Source of the DNA: Priestia filamentosa
Lineage (GTDB): Bacteria; Bacillota; Bacilli; Bacillales; Bacillaceae_H
Direction: 5' to 3'
Length of the DNA stretch: 64,000 nt
NCBI RefSeq assembly: GCF_900177535.1
Contig: NZ_FXAJ01000004.1
Location: forward strand, 1-64,000
A program made the position numbers and the translations under genes. Shown in pieces: positions 63,611-64,000 of the stretch (within the stretch, counting starts at the first letter, position 1; each line of letters begins with the position of its first letter). Below the pieces are notes generated by a model. It ran no database searches. It was not told the origin of the DNA and was given only the letters and a program-made list of their open reading frames with translations.

Positions 63611-64000
63611 ATGAAGGAAAAGAAAGCATTTTATATGAATGGATATCTAGGGGTAGTTGTCATTCTTCTTCTTTTAGCTTTTGCTGTTGTTTCATTTGCT
63701 GAAGAAAATGTAATTCTTGCTGTTCTTCTTGTTATTGTAGGGGCGGTACTAGCTACAGGCATTACGATTGTGCAGCCAAATCAGTCAAAAGTGATTATCT
63801 TTTTTGAAGATTATTTGGGTTCGATTCGTGATAGTGGATTATTCATGACGATTCCTTTTAGTACGAGAAGAACCATTTCTCTGCGCGTACGAAACTTTAA
63901 TAGCAAGCGTTTAAAAGTAAATGATGTAGAAGGAAATCCAATTGAAATTGCTGCTGTTATCGTATTTAAAGTTGTTGATGCAGCTAAAGCAGTATTTGAT
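63611..64000 (+). CDS. SPFH (band 7/prohibitin) domain protein, 3' truncated by the window
   Basis: The first 130 residues are visible. Two membrane-spanning stretches (about 10-27 and 34-52) precede the SPFH start (IVQPNQSKVIIFFEDYLGSI, then NVNDVEGNPIEIAAVIVFKV-like sequence). SPFH proteins organise membrane microdomains. AAAAGGAGTG precedes the ATG. The direct repeat TGATAT (63571, 63582) lies upstream. The gene continues beyond position 64000. Confidence 0.85.
   Translation, partial: MKEKKAFYMNGYLGVVVILLLLAFAVVSFAEENVILAVLLVIVGAVLATGITIVQPNQSKVIIFFEDYLGSIRDSGLFMTIPFSTRRTISLRVRNFNSKRLKVNDVEGNPIEIAAVIVFKVVDAAKAVFD

Overview
This window is a chromosomal segment of a low-GC, endospore-forming Bacillaceae. 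The spore genes (prkA, yhbH, spoVR, an alpha/beta SASP), the order of many genes and the tRNA array all follow Bacillus subtilis closely. A gas-vesicle operon is added to this backbone. Gas vesicles plus these gene contents point to Priestia (the former Bacillus megaterium group) or a near relative. That is an inference from gene content, not a sequence match. I see no phage, transposase, plasmid functions or CRISPR array.

Layout. 1-1670: 3' end of a 23S rRNA gene, a 5S rRNA gene with its own promoter-like sequence, and 14 tRNA genes in the order of the B. subtilis trnD array, minus two members. 1971-9450: metabolic genes (an SDR, a one-chain dihydroxyacetone kinase, an aldose 1-epimerase, a NarK-type transporter, an amidase). 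9540-19556: a lone tRNA-Gly, queG, yhbB, trmL, a regulator/hydrolase pair, a lipoprotein asparaginase, a 31-residue membrane-peptide gene, then prkA and yhbH. 19690-25320: an 11-gene gas-vesicle operon. It opens with a small membrane protein and a 369-residue acidic repeat protein, and it lacks gvpT/gvpU. 25330-31741: an FHA/winged-helix regulator, a class D beta-lactamase homologue without its catalytic serine and lysine, an esterase, PBP3, a SASP and an HTH-TPR regulator. 31742-32582: an AT-rich gap with a candidate MntR site in front of an Mn-type CDF exporter.

33500-45900: the backbone resumes with yhcU/yhcX, the glycerol regulon glpP-glpF-glpK-glpD (two GlpP-type leader terminators and a cre site), pgcA, azr, bioY and yhdB. 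46000-55400: an aldehyde dehydrogenase, spoVR, an S-layer-anchored alkaline phosphatase behind a four-repeat PhoP box, a medium-chain reductase, mgtE behind an M-box Mg2+ riboswitch, and mntH with a candidate MntR site. 55380-64000: a broken M50 metalloprotease, acetyltransferases, an LCP protein, a PlcR-like regulator followed directly by a 45-residue exported-propeptide gene, yisL, the czcD/czrA zinc pair, a crcB pair, and a partial SPFH protein.

How the parts connect. Metal homeostasis recurs: Mn import (mntH) and Mn export (CDF), both with candidate MntR sites; Mg2+ (mgtE/M-box); Zn2+ (czcD/czrA); and fluoride (crcB). Glycerol and dihydroxyacetone use is covered by glpPFKD plus the DHA kinase. 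PrkA, YhbH and SpoVR, which commonly occur together across bacteria, all lie here. The strongest candidates for undescribed biology are the PlcR-like receptor/propeptide pair (57577-58663), the catalytically dead class D beta-lactamase homologue (26151-26978), and the acidic repeat protein heading the gas-vesicle operon (19897-21006) with an FHA/winged-helix regulator next to that operon.
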